Shown: positions 26,702 to 39,580, numbered from the stretch's first letter. The stretch is DNA of 64,000 nt from Pseudomonas sp. DC1.2 (GCF_034351645.1 NZ_CP133782.1:129001-193000), one strand, 5' to 3'. Made by a program: numbers and translations. The notes: generated by a model from the sequence alone, not told the origin.

Positions 26702-28300
26702 TTAATTGCTGATTGCCAGAATGCTCGCCTGATACGACCCGACAAACACATCGAAATCGCCGACTTCGTTCTGCTCCAACTCCGCCTGTTCCGCCAGCGA
26801 AGAACGCGCCCGCGCTTCAAACTTCGCCTGATCTTCAACACTCAGCGGCTCGCTACGGAAGTAATCCGCGTGTACGCGGCTCTGGCGCAGGGAGAACTGA
26901 GCAAAGCTTTCCTTATGCTCGGCCATGGCTGCCAGCACCTGGGCCGACGGGGTCCGGGACGAGTCCTTGACCTTCTCCATCTGCACATCCAGCGCTTTGC
27001 TGTGAGCATCGCCGCCATGGCTCTGATCCAGCAACGCCGACAGGGGGGCAATTTTTTCCAGCAACTCACTGGCCCATTGCTTCATTTCCACGGCTTCACC
27101 GTCGCGCTGCAGTTGCAGACCCGGACGGCGACCTTCCTTGACGACGCTGAGGAAGTTCGAGGTGGCGTTGTTGCAGGTGGTGTAGTCCAGCAGTGGGCTG
27201 TCGTTCAGCGCGCAATAGAGCAGGAATGCATCAAGGAAACGCGACTCTTGCAAGTCGATGCCCATCGGCAGGAACGGATTGATGTCCAGGCAGCGCACTT
27301 CGACGTACTGAATACCGCGCGCCACCAGCGCCTGAATCGGCCGTTCGCCGGTGTAGGTCACGCGTTTCGGACGGATGTTGGAGTAATACTCGTTTTCGAT
27401 TTGCAGGATGTTGGTGTTGAGCTGAACCCACTCACCGTCCTTGTGCGTGCCGACTTCGACGTATGGCGCATACGGTGTGGCCACGGCTTTGCGCAGGCTG
27501 TCGGTGTAGCTCTCCAAATCGTTGTAGCACGGCGTCAGTCCTGCCTGGGCGTTGCTCTGGTAACCCAAGTCGCTCATGCGCAGGCTGGTTGCGTAAGGCA
27601 GGTACAGGGTGTCTGGATCAAGCTGTTCGAGCTGGTGTGAACGGCCGCGCAGGAAACCGGCGTCCAGCGCCGGCGATGCGCCGAACAGGTACATCAGCAG
27701 CCAGCTGTAGCGACGAAAGTTGCGGATCAGCGCGATGTAGGACGATGACTGATAGTCGCGGTCGGTGCCGACAAAACCTTCAGCCTCTTTAAGCAGCGGC
27801 CAGAGCTTTTCCGGCAGGGAAAAGTTGTAGTGAATCCCGGCAATGCACTGCATGGTCTTGCCGTAACGCAGGGCCAGACCCTTGCGGTAGACGTATTTAA
27901 GCTGACCGATGTTGGACGTGCCGTAATACGCAATCGGGATGTCTTCCTCAGCCGGCAACGGGCACGGCATCGACGGACTCCACAGGTACTCGTTGCCGAG
28001 TTTGCTGTAGGCAAAGCGGTGAATTTTGTCCAGGCTCGCCAGGGTGTCGGCGGGGTCCGGCAGGGCGGGCGTTATGAATTCAAGCAGCGACTCGGAATAG
28101 TCGGTGGTGATTTGTTCGTTGGTCAGCGCAGAGCCCAATTCGTCTGGGTGCGGCGTTTGCGCCAGGCGACCTTCGCCCGTCACGCGCAGGCATTCACGTT
28201 CGATGCCGTGAAGGCACTGTTCGAGCAGAGAGAGGTTAGCGCGCTCGCCAAGCAGAGCCAGGCGGCGGTTGAGAAGTTCGCTCAAGTTGGATTCCTTCAC
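26702..28300 (-). CDS. gshA: Glutamate-cysteine ligase
   Basis: A 532-residue enzyme that joins glutamate and cysteine using ATP, the first and controlled step of glutathione synthesis in the cytoplasm. It is the proteobacterial GshA type, starting [20 protein letters not shown] with the family blocks [24 protein letters not shown] and [12 protein letters not shown]. The length is as expected. It stands alone, 199 bases from the thioesterase gene, and has REP repeats downstream. Confidence 0.95.
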   Translation of the reverse strand: MKESNLSELLNRRLALLGERANLSLLEQCLHGIERECLRVTGEGRLAQTPHPDELGSALTNEQITTDYSESLLEFITPALPDPADTLASLDKIHRFAYSKLGNEYLWSPSMPCPLPAEEDIPIAYYGTSNIGQLKYVYRKGLALRYGKTMQCIAGIHYNFSLPEKLWPLLKEAEGFVGTDRDYQSSSYIALIRNFRRYSWLLMYLFGASPALDAGFLRGRSHQLEQLDPDTLYLPYATSLRMSDLGYQSNAQAGLTPCYNDLESYTDSLRKAVATPYAPYVEVGTHKDGEWVQLNTNILQIENEYYSNIRPKRVTYTGERPIQALVARGIQYVEVRCLDINPFLPMGIDLQESRFLDAFLLYCALNDSPLLDYTTCNNATSNFLSVVKEGRRPGLQLQRDGEAVEMKQWASELLEKIAPLSALLDQSHGGDAHSKALDVQMEKVKDSSRTPSAQVLAAMAEHKESFAQFSLRQSRVHADYFRSEPLSVEDQAKFEARARSSLAEQAELEQNEVGDFDVFVGSYQASILAISN

Positions 28301-28499
28301 GCGTCAGTCGCCCCAATATGGGGGTGGGCAGGACGGTCTACAAGGGTGAAGTAGAAACTGGCGTTTTCGCCCGGTTTTTGAGCCGCACAGGCTCACGTTG
28401 AAATGCAGACTTCACTCCTTGAGTCTGGCAATCGCAGACACGGAAAAGTTCGACGCCGTATTCACAGCGCCGAAACTAACTCAATTTGATGACGTTCAT

Positions 28500-28883
28500 C
28501 TACAGGACAGCGAACGTGCCTTGTGCTTTTGCGACTAATTTTTCGCCTTGCCTCACTTCCGCTTCGACCACCAGCGTGCGACGGCCCGGATGAATTACCC
28601 GCGCCGTACACATCACTTCGCCGTCAGAAACAGCGCGAATGTAGTTGATCTTGCATTCGATGGTTGCGCTCTGCTGGTCAAAGCCGTGGGTGCTGGAGCA
28701 GGCCAGCCCCATGGCAATGTCCACCAGACTGAACAAGGCCCCGCCGTGCAGCTTGCCGCCGCGATTGCGCAGTTCCGGTGCCAGCGCCAGGGCGACGTGC
28801 GCCACCCCGGTTTCCAGACTGTGCAAGCGACACCCCAGCCGCTTGAAAAAAGCGCTTTCGGTCAGCTCGGCAGGAATGTCCAT
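28500..28883 (-). CDS. PaaI-family hotdog thioesterase
   Basis: A 127-residue single hotdog-fold protein with HGGALFSLVDIAMGLACSS, the helix carrying the catalytic Asp of PaaI-type acyl-CoA thioesterases. The substrate is unknown. Its ATG overlaps the stop of tex (TAATG), so it is translated from the tex message. The same pair occurs in other pseudomonads as I recall. Confidence 0.85.
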   Translation of the reverse strand: MDIPAELTESAFFKRLGCRLHSLETGVAHVALALAPELRNRGGKLHGGALFSLVDIAMGLACSSTHGFDQQSATIECKINYIRAVSDGEVMCTARVIHPGRRTLVVEAEVRQGEKLVAKAQGTFAVL

Positions 28884-31207
28884 TAGCGTTTCTTCAGTTG
28901 TTTGGCGTTGGCGAACAGCGAAGCCATTGCCTGGTTGGCCGGGGCCGCTGCCGTGGTTTCCTTGCGCGGTGCGGTGCTTTGCGACTGGCGCGGTGCCGAC
29001 CCTGGACGCGCGCCACGGGCGCCGTCGATTTTCTCGCCCGGCGTGTCGCTCATGCGCATCGACAGGCCAACCCGTTTGCGCGGGATGTCGATTTCCATGA
29101 CCTTGACCTTGACCACATCACCGGCCTTCACCGCTTCCCGTGGATCCTTGATGAACTTCTCCGAAAGCGCGGAGATATGCACCAAGCCGTCCTGATGCAC
29201 GCCGATGTCGACGAATGCGCCGAAGTTGGTCACGTTGGTCACCACGCCTTCCAGAACCATACCCAGTTGCAGGTCCTTGAGGTCTTCTACGCCTTCCTGG
29301 AACTCAGCGGTCTTGAACTCGGGACGCGGGTCGCGGCCAGGTTTTTCCAGTTCTTGCAGGATGTCGGTAACGGTTGGCAGACCGAAGGTTTCGTCGGTGT
29401 ACTTCTTCGGATCGAGGCGCTTTAGGAAGCTGGCATCGCCGATCAGCGAACGGATATCGCGGTCGGTTTCAGCGGCAATTCGTTGCACCAGCGGGTAGGC
29501 TTCCGGGTGAACGGCGGACGAGTCCAGTGGATTGTCACCGTTCATGACGCGCAGGAAACCGGCGGCCTGTTCGAAAGTTTTTTCACCCAGGCGTGCGACT
29601 TTTTTCAACGCGGCGCGGGTTTTGAATGCGCCGTGCTCGTCGCGGTGGCTGACGATGTTCTGCGCCAGGGTAGCGTTGAGGCCCGAAATACGCGCCAGCA
29701 GTGCGACGGAGGCGGTATTCACGTCAACGCCCACGGCGTTCACGCAGTCTTCGACTACCGCGTCCAGGCCGCGCGCCAGCTTCAGTTGCGACACGTCGTG
29801 TTGGTACTGGCCGACACCGATGGACTTTGGATCGATCTTCACCAACTCGGCCAGCGGATCTTGCAGGCGGCGAGCAATGGACACCGCGCCACGGATCGAC
29901 ACGTCCAGGTCCGGGAATTCTTTGGACGCCAGTTCCGACGCCGAGTAAACCGATGCGCCAGCCTCGGAGACCATGACCTTGGTCATTTTCATGGCCGGGT
30001 ATTTTTTGATCAGTTCAGCGGCCAGCTTGTCGGTTTCACGGCTGGCGGTACCGTTGCCGATGGCGATCAGGTCCACGGCATGCTTGGCGCACAGGGCGGC
30101 GAGCACGGCGAGGGTTTGGTCCCATTTGTTGTGCGGCACGTGCGGGTACACCGTGGCGTGGTCCAACAGCTTACCGGTCGCGTCGACCACCGCCACCTTG
30201 CAACCGGTGCGTAGGCCGGGGTCGAGGCCCAGCGTCGCTCGCGGACCGGCCGGGGCTGACAGCAGCAAGTCGTGCAGGTTGTGTGCAAATACGTTGATCG
30301 CTTCGGTTTCGGCACCGTCGCGTAGTTCGCCCAGCAAGTCAGTTTCCAGGTGCGTGTAGAGCTTGACCTTCCAGGTCCAGCGCACCACTTCGCTCAGCCA
30401 TTTGTCGGCAGCGCGGTTCTGGTTGGCGATGCCGAATTGCTGACCAATCATGCCTTCGCACGGGTGCATGGCGCCCGGCAGCTCTTCGCCGACTTTCAGC
30501 GAGGAGCTCAGAATGCCTTCGTTACGGCCACGGAAAATCGCCAGCGCGCGGTGCGACGGCATGCTTTTCAGCGGTTCGTCGTGTTCGAAATAATCGCGGA
30601 ATTTGGAGCCTTCCTCTTCCTTGCCGGCGATCACGCGGGCACTGAGGATGGCTTCCTGTTTGAGGTAGCTGCGCAATTTGTCCAGCAGGCCGGCGTGTTC
30701 GGCGAAGCGTTCCATCAGGATGTACTTGGCGCCTTCGAGGGCGGCCTTCACATCGGCCACGCCTTTTTCGGCGTCGATGAACCGCGCTGCTTCAGCCTCT
30801 GGCGCCAGCGTCGGGTCGTTGAACAGGCTGTCGGCCAGTTCGCCGAGGCCGGCTTCCAAAGCGATCTGACCCTTGGTGCGGCGCTTTTGCTTGTACGGCA
30901 GGTACAAGTCTTCGAGGCGGGTCTTGGTGTCGGCGAGTTTGATGTCGCGTTCCAGTTGAGGGGTCAGCTTGCCTTGCTCTTCAATGCTGGCAAGGATGCT
31001 GATGCGCCGTTCGTCGAGTTCTCGCAGGTAGCGCAGACGCTCTTCCAGGTGACGCAACTGGATGTCATCAAGGCTGCCGGTCACTTCTTTCCGGTAGCGG
31101 GCGATGAAGGGAACGGTAGAGCCTTCATCGAGTAGCGCGACGGCCGCTTCGACCTGTTGTGGGCGTACACCGAGTTCCTCGGCGATGCGGCTGTTGATGC
31201 TGTCCAT
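28883..31207 (-). CDS. tex: Transcription accessory protein Tex (RNA-binding)
   Basis: A 774-residue Tex protein: N-terminal helical region ([20 protein letters not shown]), YqgF-like RNase H fold ([20 protein letters not shown]), helix-hairpin-helix region ([19 protein letters not shown]) and a C-terminal S1 domain ([28 protein letters not shown]). It acts in transcription and stress fitness through nucleic-acid binding. The start at 31207 (MDSINS) has AGGTGG upstream; an ATG five codons earlier has no ribosome site. Confidence 0.94.
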   Translation of the reverse strand: MDSINSRIAEELGVRPQQVEAAVALLDEGSTVPFIARYRKEVTGSLDDIQLRHLEERLRYLRELDERRISILASIEEQGKLTPQLERDIKLADTKTRLEDLYLPYKQKRRTKGQIALEAGLGELADSLFNDPTLAPEAEAARFIDAEKGVADVKAALEGAKYILMERFAEHAGLLDKLRSYLKQEAILSARVIAGKEEEGSKFRDYFEHDEPLKSMPSHRALAIFRGRNEGILSSSLKVGEELPGAMHPCEGMIGQQFGIANQNRAADKWLSEVVRWTWKVKLYTHLETDLLGELRDGAETEAINVFAHNLHDLLLSAPAGPRATLGLDPGLRTGCKVAVVDATGKLLDHATVYPHVPHNKWDQTLAVLAALCAKHAVDLIAIGNGTASRETDKLAAELIKKYPAMKMTKVMVSEAGASVYSASELASKEFPDLDVSIRGAVSIARRLQDPLAELVKIDPKSIGVGQYQHDVSQLKLARGLDAVVEDCVNAVGVDVNTASVALLARISGLNATLAQNIVSHRDEHGAFKTRAALKKVARLGEKTFEQAAGFLRVMNGDNPLDSSAVHPEAYPLVQRIAAETDRDIRSLIGDASFLKRLDPKKYTDETFGLPTVTDILQELEKPGRDPRPEFKTAEFQEGVEDLKDLQLGMVLEGVVTNVTNFGAFVDIGVHQDGLVHISALSEKFIKDPREAVKAGDVVKVKVMEIDIPRKRVGLSMRMSDTPGEKIDGARGARPGSAPRQSQSTAPRKETTAAAPANQAMASLFANAKQLKKR

Positions 31208-31568
31208 AAAACCACCTGACAAATTGTGAAAGCAGGCTCGCAGGCACAGGAATAAAGGCTCGGCGAGACTGGTTGAACGGCCTGGCCTGCGCCGCTACCT
31301 GGATCAACAGGCATCCCGTTGACCCGTGAAATCGAACAATGACTGCTGGCGCAATGAAAATAAAAAGCGTCGATTTGCAGTCACGATCAGACGTTGCCTG
31401 ACACAAAACGCTGGGCATTATAACCAGCGTTCTGTCATTCGGGGGCATCACAGGTTGTAGGCACAATGGCCGGTTTTCTGGCGTTGAAGGAAAAATCTGC
31501 TAACAATGCACACGGTGCGTATAACGGCAGCTACGCCATAATGCGCGCCGAGCTAAAAGGAGCATCCA
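31208..31568. promoter_or_regulatory. tex/ompR divergent promoter region
   Basis: A gap of 361 bases between divergent genes. The reverse strand carries a perfect TATAAT at 31417-31422, fit for tex. It sits inside an inverted repeat AACGCTGG (31407-31414) / CCAGCGTT (31424-31431), which could be an operator. No credible gene is present; the frames seen here are overlaps of these signals. Confidence 0.45.
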
Positions 31569-32309
31569 ATGAGCAGCACTGCACAAAATGCTGAAGGCGA
31601 AAAAATTCTTATTGTTGACGACGATCCGGGGCTGAGCAGCCTGTTGGAACGCTTTTTCGTCAGCAAGGGCTATCGTGCCCGCGCCGTACCGAACACTGAA
31701 CAAATGGACCGTCTGCTGGCGCGTGAAGTGTTCAATCTGGTCGTCCTCGACTTGATGCTGCCCGGCGAAGACGGCCTGACGGCTTGCCGCCGCCTGCGCG
31801 GCGCGAACAATCAGATCCCGATCATCATGCTGACCGCCAAGGGCGATGAGCTGAGCCGCATCAAGGGCCTGGAACTCGGCGCCGACGATTACCTGGCGAA
31901 GCCGTTCAACCCCGACGAGCTGATGGCGCGGGTCAAAGCGGTCCTGCGTCGTCAGTTGACCCCAGTACCAGGCGCACCGGGCAGCGAAGACGAAAGCGTG
32001 ACCTTCGGTGATTACGAGCTGTCCCTGGCCACCCGTGAGCTTAAACGCGGCACCGAAGTACACATGCTCACCACGGGTGAATTTGCGGTGCTCAAGGCGC
32101 TGGTCATGAACGCTCGTCAGCCACTGACCCGTGACAAACTGATGAACCTGGCCCGTGGCCGGGAATGGGATGCACTGGAGCGTTCCATCGACGTGCAGAT
32201 CTCCCGTCTGCGGCGGATGATCGAACCGGATCCGTCCAAGCCGCGCTACATCCAGACCGTCTGGGGCGTGGGTTATGTGTTCGTTCCGGATGGCGCCGCC
32301 ACCAAGTGA
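31569..32309 (+). CDS. ompR: Osmolarity response regulator OmpR
   Basis: A 246-residue OmpR/PhoB-type response regulator. The receiver domain has the acidic pocket DDDP, the phosphoacceptor Asp61 in LVVLDLMLPGEDG and the Lys in YLAKPFNPDEL. The C-terminal winged helix includes LTRDKLMNLARGREWDALER and ends YIQTVWGVGYVFVPDG. It is phosphorylated by the EnvZ kinase encoded next. The ribosome site is AGGAGCA. Confidence 0.94.
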   Translation: MSSTAQNAEGEKILIVDDDPGLSSLLERFFVSKGYRARAVPNTEQMDRLLAREVFNLVVLDLMLPGEDGLTACRRLRGANNQIPIIMLTAKGDELSRIKGLELGADDYLAKPFNPDELMARVKAVLRRQLTPVPGAPGSEDESVTFGDYELSLATRELKRGTEVHMLTTGEFAVLKALVMNARQPLTRDKLMNLARGREWDALERSIDVQISRLRRMIEPDPSKPRYIQTVWGVGYVFVPDGAATK

Positions 32310-32318
32310 TCGGCGATT

Positions 32319-32405
32319 TGTAGGAGCGGGTGGGCGGGCAATGGGTCAAACGACTTTGCCCGCAGACTCGCGATCCGCAATGTGCGAGCATCGCTCGCTC
32401 CTGCA
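32319..32405. repeat. REP element inside the ompR-envZ operon
   Basis: TGTAGGAGCG (32319-32328) pairs with CGCTCCTGCA (32396-32405), the known Pseudomonas TGTAGGAGCG...GCTCGCTCCTGCA repeat. It nearly fills the gap of 114 bases between ompR and envZ and could uncouple kinase from regulator expression. Confidence 0.7.
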
Positions 32406-32423
32406 AGTATGTAGCGGTTATCC

Positions 32424-33737
32424 ATGAAAACCCCCGTTTGGTTCCCCCAGAGTTTCTTCTCCCGCACCCTGTGGCTGGTGCTGATCGTCGTCCTGTTTTC
32501 CAAGGCGCTGACCCTGGTTTATCTGCTGATGAACGAAGACGTGCTGGTGGACCGCCAATACAGCCACGGCGTCGCCCTGACGTTACGCGCCTATTGGGCG
32601 GCCGATGAAGAAAACCGCGCCAAGATCGCCGATGCCGCGACCCTGATCCGGGTGGTGGGTGCCGGCGTGCCGGAAGGTGAACAACATTGGCCCTACAGTG
32701 AAATCTATCAGCGGCAGATGCAGGCGGAGCTGGGTGCCGACACCGAGGTCCGATTACGCATGCACTCGCCGCCGGCGCTGTGGGTTCGGGCGCCAAGCCT
32801 GGGTGATGGCTGGCTGAAAGTGCCGCTGTACCCGCACCCGTTGCGTGGCCAGAAAATCTGGAACGTACTCGGCTGGTTCCTCGCCATCGGCCTGCTGTCC
32901 ACCGCCTCGGCGTGGATTTTCGTCAGTCAGCTTAATCAGCCGTTGAAACGTTTGGTCGATGCCGCGAGGCAACTCGGCCAGGGTCGCAGCGTGCGCCTGC
33001 CGATCAGCGACACGCCGAGCGAGATGGCCGAGGTGTATCGGGCCTTCAACCAGATGGCGGAAGACGTCGAACAGGCGGGGCGCGAGCGCGAATTGATGCT
33101 GGCCGGGGTGTCCCATGACCTGCGGACGCCGTTGACCCGGTTGCGCCTGTCGCTGGAGTTGATGGGTAACCACAGCGACCTTAGCGACGACATGGTGCGT
33201 GACATTGAAGACATGGACGCGATTCTCGATCAGTTTCTGGCGTTCATTCGCGATGGCCGTGACGAGTCCGTGGAAGAGGTGGACCTGACCGAGCTGGTTC
33301 GTGAAGTGGTAGCCCCTTACAACCAGAACGAACAGAAAGTGCATTTGCGCCTGGAGCCGATCCAGCCGTTTCCATTACGCCGGGTGTCGATGAAACGGTT
33401 GCTCAATAACCTCATCGGCAATGCCTTGAACCATGCCGGTGCTGGGGTTGAAGTCGCGGCTTATGTGTCTGGCGATACCAGTGCGCCGTATGTGGTGCTG
33501 AGCGTCATGGACCGTGGAGCAGGTATTGATCCGTCCGAATTGGAGGCGATCTTCAACCCATTCACACGTGGCGACAGTGCACGGGGCGGCAAGGGCACAG
33601 GGTTGGGACTGGCGATTGTGAAGCGGATTGCGTCGATGCATGGCGGCAATGTTGAGTTGCGTAATCGGTCGGGTGGCGGGCTTGAAGCTCGGGTCCGATT
33701 GCCGTTGGGTTTGATGCTGCCGCGAGATGCTGTGTAA
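32424..33737 (+). CDS. envZ: Osmosensor histidine kinase EnvZ
   Basis: A 437-residue inner-membrane kinase/phosphatase for OmpR. Membrane helices lie at about residues 14-36 and 150-172 around a periplasmic domain. A HAMP linker follows, then the H-box VSHDLRTPLTRLRL with His231, the N-box LLNNLIGNALNHA, G1 VMDRGAGI and G2 GGKGTGLGLAIVKRI. It follows ompR across a REP-containing gap. Confidence 0.93.
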   Translation: MKTPVWFPQSFFSRTLWLVLIVVLFSKALTLVYLLMNEDVLVDRQYSHGVALTLRAYWAADEENRAKIADAATLIRVVGAGVPEGEQHWPYSEIYQRQMQAELGADTEVRLRMHSPPALWVRAPSLGDGWLKVPLYPHPLRGQKIWNVLGWFLAIGLLSTASAWIFVSQLNQPLKRLVDAARQLGQGRSVRLPISDTPSEMAEVYRAFNQMAEDVEQAGRERELMLAGVSHDLRTPLTRLRLSLELMGNHSDLSDDMVRDIEDMDAILDQFLAFIRDGRDESVEEVDLTELVREVVAPYNQNEQKVHLRLEPIQPFPLRRVSMKRLLNNLIGNALNHAGAGVEVAAYVSGDTSAPYVVLSVMDRGAGIDPSELEAIFNPFTRGDSARGGKGTGLGLAIVKRIASMHGGNVELRNRSGGGLEARVRLPLGLMLPRDAV

Positions 33738-33742
33738 GCCGA

Positions 33743-33769
33743 GCATTCCCACGCCCCGCGTGGGAATGC
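33743..33769. repeat. REP-like inverted repeat after envZ
   Basis: Perfect 12-base arms GCATTCCCACGC / GCGTGGGAATGC with a CCC loop, six bases after the envZ stop. A second, imperfect member continues to about 33846, in front of the convergent rimK end. Confidence 0.75.
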
Positions 33770-33854
33770 AGCGCTGGACGCTTCGCGCGCCATCCACAGC
33801 GCAACGCGGAGCGTCCGTTGAGGTGTTCCCACTCCGCGTGGGGCGATCAGTGCC

Positions 33855-34760
33855 TTAACCTTTGCCTTTGGTGCGCGTCATGTTCGGCCCACCATTCTTC
33901 TCCAGATGCTCAATGATGATGCCTGCTACGTTCTTGCCGGTGGTGGTTTCAATCCCCTCAAGCCCCGGCGACGAGTTCACTTCCATCACCAGCGGTCCGT
34001 GATTGGAGCGCAGGATATCCACGCCAGCCACGGCCAGCCCCATCACCTTGGCCGCACGCAATGCGGTCATACGTTCTTCGGGGGTGATTTTGATCAGGCT
34101 CGCACTGCCGCCGCGATGCAGATTGGAACGGAATTCCCCCGGTTTGGCCTGGCGCTTCATCGCCGCGATTACCTTGTCGCCGACCACGAAGCAACGAATG
34201 TCCGCACCGCCCGCCTCCTTGATGTATTCCTGAACCATGATGTTCTGTTTCAGGCCCATGAACGCTTCGATCACCGATTCCGCTGCCGTTGCCGTTTCAC
34301 ACAGCACCACGCCGATGCCTTGGGTGCCTTCCAGCACTTTGATCACCAGCGGTGCGCCGTTGACCATGTCGATCAGGTCGGGAATGTCATCCGGCGAGTG
34401 CGCAAAACCGGTTACCGGCAAGCCGATGCCCCGTCGCGACAGCAGTTGCAGCGAGCGCAGTTTGTCCCGCGAACGGGCGATGGCCACCGACTCGTTGAGA
34501 GGAAACACGCCCATCATTTCGAACTGGCGTAACACCGCGCAGCCATAAAACGTCACCGAGGCACCGATCCGTGGGATCACCGCATCGAAACCTTCCAGCG
34601 GCTTGCCGCGGTAGTGGATCTGCGGTTTGTGGCTGGCAATGTTCATGTAGGCGCGCAAGGTGTCGATCACCACCATTTCATGGCCACGCTCGGTACCGGC
34701 TTCGACCAGACGACGGGTGGAATACAGACGCGGGTTTCGCGACAGCACAGCGATCTTCAT
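33855..34760 (-). CDS. rimK: Ribosomal protein S6 glutamate ligase RimK
   Basis: A 301-residue ATP-grasp ligase that adds glutamates to the C-terminus of ribosomal protein S6. Motifs are [38 protein letters not shown] and the metal site [15 protein letters not shown]. Its ATG overlaps the rimB stop (ATGA), so it is the last gene of rimABK. In P. fluorescens this operon links c-di-GMP to ribosome modification and plant colonisation. Confidence 0.94.
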   Translation of the reverse strand: MKIAVLSRNPRLYSTRRLVEAGTERGHEMVVIDTLRAYMNIASHKPQIHYRGKPLEGFDAVIPRIGASVTFYGCAVLRQFEMMGVFPLNESVAIARSRDKLRSLQLLSRRGIGLPVTGFAHSPDDIPDLIDMVNGAPLVIKVLEGTQGIGVVLCETATAAESVIEAFMGLKQNIMVQEYIKEAGGADIRCFVVGDKVIAAMKRQAKPGEFRSNLHRGGSASLIKITPEERMTALRAAKVMGLAVAGVDILRSNHGPLVMEVNSSPGLEGIETTTGKNVAGIIIEHLEKNGGPNMTRTKGKG

Positions 34761-35236
34761 TCAACACCTGTGGAGGAGGTAGATACCGGGAACACCGGCT
34801 TGTCTTGAACGTACTTAATGCCCGGGTTGACCACCAACTGGCCGTCGATCAGGGCTTTGGAACCGAGTAGCAGGCGATAACGCATCGACTTGCGGCAAGC
34901 GAGTGTGAACTCGACCCGCCAGACCCCATCACCGAGGGCCAGGGTGGTGCTGATCACATAGCGCACCTGCGTGTGACCGTTGGAGCTTTTGATGGTTTTC
35001 ATCGTCACCAGCGGCGCCTCGCAACGCCGATGCCGCAGTTGCACCACCGTGCCCAGGTGCGCCGTGAAGCGCACCCACTTTTGCCCGTCGCGCTCAAACG
35101 GCTCGATGTCGGTGGCATGCAGGCTGGAGGTACTGGCGCCGGTGTCAATTTTTGCCCGAAGACCAGCGACTCCCAACTCAGGGAGCGCCACCCACTCGCG
35201 CAGACCGACAACGGTCAAATGGTCAAATGTCTTCAA
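34757..35236 (-). CDS. rimB: RimB, retropepsin-like protease of the rimABK operon
   Basis: A 159-residue protein with the aspartic-protease-like motif [14 protein letters not shown] near residues 28-41 and later [14 protein letters not shown]. It belongs to the ATP-dependent zinc protease/RimB family, which counteracts RimK by acting on glutamylated S6. It lies 17 bases after rimA and overlaps rimK. Confidence 0.9.
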   Translation of the reverse strand: MKTFDHLTVVGLREWVALPELGVAGLRAKIDTGASTSSLHATDIEPFERDGQKWVRFTAHLGTVVQLRHRRCEAPLVTMKTIKSSNGHTQVRYVISTTLALGDGVWRVEFTLACRKSMRYRLLLGSKALIDGQLVVNPGIKYVQDKPVFPVSTSSTGVE

Positions 35237-35253
35237 TAGGAATAAACCGGCAA

Positions 35254-36033
35254 TTAACGCGTCCAGGCTTCAGGCGTTACCTGGGCCAACGCTTTGAATG
35301 CAGGTTTGGCGAACCAGTAACCCTGCATCAGAAATATTCCACAGTCCGCCAGGAAGTCTCGTTCTCCGGCGCTTTCGATGCCTTCGGCGATGACTGTAAC
35401 GTTCAACTCTGCACAGATTGTGACAATCCCCCGAACAATCGCCTGACGAACGCGGTCGCGGTCGACATCGCGTATCAGCGCCATGTCGAGTTTGATCAGG
35501 TCCGGTTGAAAGTCGGCGAGCAGGTTTAGCCCCGAGTAACCAGCACCGAAATCGTCGATGGCGGTCATGAAGCCGAATTCGCGGTATTCACGCAGAATAT
35601 TGGTCAAATGGCGATAGTTATCTACGTGCTCGCTTTCCAAGGTTTCAAAAATCAGTCGATCAATGGGGAAATTGTGTTTTTTCGCCGCCTCCAGGGTGCT
35701 GCGAATGCACAACTCTGGACGGTAGACGGCGTTAGGCATGAAGTTGATCGACAGAAACGACTGCATGCCTAGCGTCGCGGCACCTTCAATGGCACGCATC
35801 CGGCACAGCTGGTCAAAGCGATAGCGGTTACCTTCGTTGACCTGGTCAAGCACCGACAGTGCCCCTTCGCCGTTCACCCCCCGTACCAAGGCTTCGTGGG
35901 CAAAAATCGATTGGTCCCGCAGGTCAACGATCGGTTGGTAGGCGAAGGAAAAATCGAAACCTAATGGCTCGCTTTGCTGGCATCCCTGGCAACCGCCGTT
36001 GGGCGAGGTCAATGAAGACGGAAATTTAGTCAC
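35254..36033 (-). CDS. rimA: RimA, EAL-domain c-di-GMP phosphodiesterase
   Basis: A 259-residue stand-alone EAL domain with no membrane segment. Catalytic residues appear present: EALVRG for the EAL signature, SINFMPN, FETLESE, the loop-6 AIDDFGAGYSG, LIKLDM and IAEGIES. It degrades c-di-GMP and, as first gene of rimABK, tunes RimK activity. The N-terminal 27 residues contain three cysteines (CQGCQQ). Confidence 0.92.
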   Translation of the reverse strand: MTKFPSSLTSPNGGCQGCQQSEPLGFDFSFAYQPIVDLRDQSIFAHEALVRGVNGEGALSVLDQVNEGNRYRFDQLCRMRAIEGAATLGMQSFLSINFMPNAVYRPELCIRSTLEAAKKHNFPIDRLIFETLESEHVDNYRHLTNILREYREFGFMTAIDDFGAGYSGLNLLADFQPDLIKLDMALIRDVDRDRVRQAIVRGIVTICAELNVTVIAEGIESAGERDFLADCGIFLMQGYWFAKPAFKALAQVTPEAWTR

Positions 36034-36149
36034 TTGATCACTCCATGCCGATTAATTGGCCAAGATCGCATTCTATCTGGCATGGCGGGTTCTTGCGCCC
36101 GACAGAAACGGTAGTACAGTTCCGACTACGGTCTGAATGAGGAATTCCA

Positions 36150-36557
36150 GTGGCGCAAAAACAGGAAGAGGACGACAAGGTCCGTCTCGATAAGTGGTTG
36201 TGGGCGGCGCGTTTTTACAAAACACGTGCCTTGGCCAAGGCGGCGATTGAAAGCGGCAAGGTGCATTGCCGGGGCGAACGCTGCAAACCTGGCAAAGAGC
36301 CGCGGATCGGCGACGAGTTTCAGATTCGTGCAGGCTTTGAGGAACGTAGCGTTGTGGTTCAGGCGCTGTCGATTGTGCGTCGCGGTGCGCCAGAGGCTCA
36401 GGCCTTGTATGCCGAGACCGACGCGAGCATCGCCAAACGTGAGGCCGCGGCCGCGATGCGCAAGGCCGGAGCGCTCGGCGTGAGTACCGATGGCAAGCCG
36501 AGCAAGAAGCAGCGCCGCGATTTGTTCAAATTTCGCGGCAGCAGCAACGACGAATAA
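36150..36557 (+). CDS. hslR: Ribosome-associated heat-shock protein Hsp15
   Basis: A 135-residue S4-domain RNA-binding protein. Residues 11-70 form the S4 domain (VRLDKWLWAARFYKTRALAK, then GKVHCRGERCKPGKEPRIGD); the C-terminal tail is basic (KPSKKQRRDLFKFRG). It recycles 50S subunits carrying stalled nascent chains after heat shock. The start is GTG at 36150 with AGGA seven bases upstream. It lies upstream of hslO, as usual for Hsp15 and Hsp33. Confidence 0.92.
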   Translation: MAQKQEEDDKVRLDKWLWAARFYKTRALAKAAIESGKVHCRGERCKPGKEPRIGDEFQIRAGFEERSVVVQALSIVRRGAPEAQALYAETDASIAKREAAAAMRKAGALGVSTDGKPSKKQRRDLFKFRGSSNDE

Positions 36558-36931
36558 GGCAGGCATCCCTCGATTGACGTTAGGCCCTGTGGCGAACAAG
36601 CGCCCGCCTACATTAATAGGCGCGTCAAATGGACGCAGCCTTGCCATTGTCCGCCAGTGAAGCCATATGGGCTGACTGGCTTGCGGCGTGTTGAGCCTCG
36701 GCAAAAGCCACTCGTCGAAAATCGCACATAATATCCGGCCCTTAGGCCATAACCAAAAGGCCCAAAGGGTGCAAAACCCAGCGGCCGAGGCTGCGCCTCG
36801 CTTGGAACAAACCCGGATTGTTCATAAAATGCCGCACATGGCTGAACTTCGAGCACCCCAGGGGTGCCGCATAGGTGCAGTAAGCACTTTTTTGTAATCT
36901 ATTCTCGTCATCACTTCAGATACCCAGACCT
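36558..36931. other. hslR-hslO intergenic region
   Basis: A gap of 374 bases with no credible gene. It holds a stem CGCCTA/TAGGCG at about 36607-36624 and the stem GCACCCC/GGGGTGC at 36853-36867. I could not identify a clear sigma-32 promoter for hslO. Confidence 0.45.
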
Positions 36932-37834
36932 ATGACCGATCTACCGGATACCGACTTCACCCAACGCTTCATCTTTGATGACAGCGACACCCGCGGCGAG
37001 CTGGTGGCGTTGGAACGTAGCTATGCCGAAGTGCTCGCCAAACACCCCTACCCAGAGCCGGTCGCGCAACTGCTGGGCGAGCTGATGGCAGCAGCGTCGC
37101 TGCTGGTTGGGACTTTGAAGTTCGATGGCTTGCTGATTTTGCAGGCCCGTTCTGATGGCCCGATCCCGCTGCTGATGATCGAATGCTCCAGCGAGCGCGA
37201 AATCCGTGGCCTGGCCCGTTACGAAGCGGACCAGATCGCCCCCGACGCGACCCTCGCCGACATGATGCCCAATGGCGTGTTGGCGCTGACCGTCGACCCG
37301 ACTCACGGCCAGCGCTATCAGGGCATCGTCGACCTTGACGGCGAAACCCTGTCCGAATGCTTCACCAACTACTTCGTCATGTCCCAGCAGGTGGGCACCC
37401 GTTTCTGGCTGTACGCTGATGGCCGTCGCGCCCGCGGCCTGCTGTTGCAGCAACTGCCCGCCGACCGCTTGAAAGACGAAGAAGAACGCGCCGCCAGTTG
37501 GCAGCACATTACCGCGCTGGGCAGCACGTTGACCGCCGATGAATTGCTGAGCCTGGACAACGAAACGGTGCTCCATCGCCTCTACCACGAAGAGCAGGTG
37601 CGCCTGTTCGATGTGCAGAAACTGCGCTTTCATTGCAGTTGCTCACGCGAACGTTCGGCCAATGCGCTGATCAGCCTGGGTCTGGAAGATGCCCAGGCAC
37701 TGGTCATCGAACATGGCGGCAATATCGAGATCGACTGCCAGTTCTGCAACCAGCGCTACCTGTTTGATGCCGCTGACATGACGCAATTGTTCGCGGGTGC
37801 GGGTGTCGATACGCCGTCAGATACCCGTCACTAA
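36932..37834 (+). CDS. hslO: Redox-regulated chaperone Hsp33
   Basis: A 300-residue holdase activated by oxidation and unfolding. The zinc/redox switch is complete: Cys235 and Cys237 (CSC) and Cys269 and Cys272 (CQFC). The N-terminal chaperone domain carries [21 protein letters not shown]. It protects proteins during oxidative heat stress. It lies between hslR and pckA on the same strand. Confidence 0.94.
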   Translation: MTDLPDTDFTQRFIFDDSDTRGELVALERSYAEVLAKHPYPEPVAQLLGELMAAASLLVGTLKFDGLLILQARSDGPIPLLMIECSSEREIRGLARYEADQIAPDATLADMMPNGVLALTVDPTHGQRYQGIVDLDGETLSECFTNYFVMSQQVGTRFWLYADGRRARGLLLQQLPADRLKDEEERAASWQHITALGSTLTADELLSLDNETVLHRLYHEEQVRLFDVQKLRFHCSCSRERSANALISLGLEDAQALVIEHGGNIEIDCQFCNQRYLFDAADMTQLFAGAGVDTPSDTRH

Positions 37835-37953
37835 ACCGTTTCAGCGCAGGTAAATTCACTGCTCCACGCCGCAATAACGCCGTTACGACGGGAGGGCCCT
37901 ACTTTTTTTGGGCTTTTCTGGCATAATCCGGCCCACTTTTTTCGCGGTAGTAG

Positions 37954-39561
<1,608 letters not shown>

Positions 39562-39580
39562 GGCTTGGGTTTAGCGAATG

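Noticed and set aside
31125-31466. Reverse frame of 113 codons upstream of tex
   Set aside because: It overlaps the tex start and the promoter region, with no ribosome site or family.
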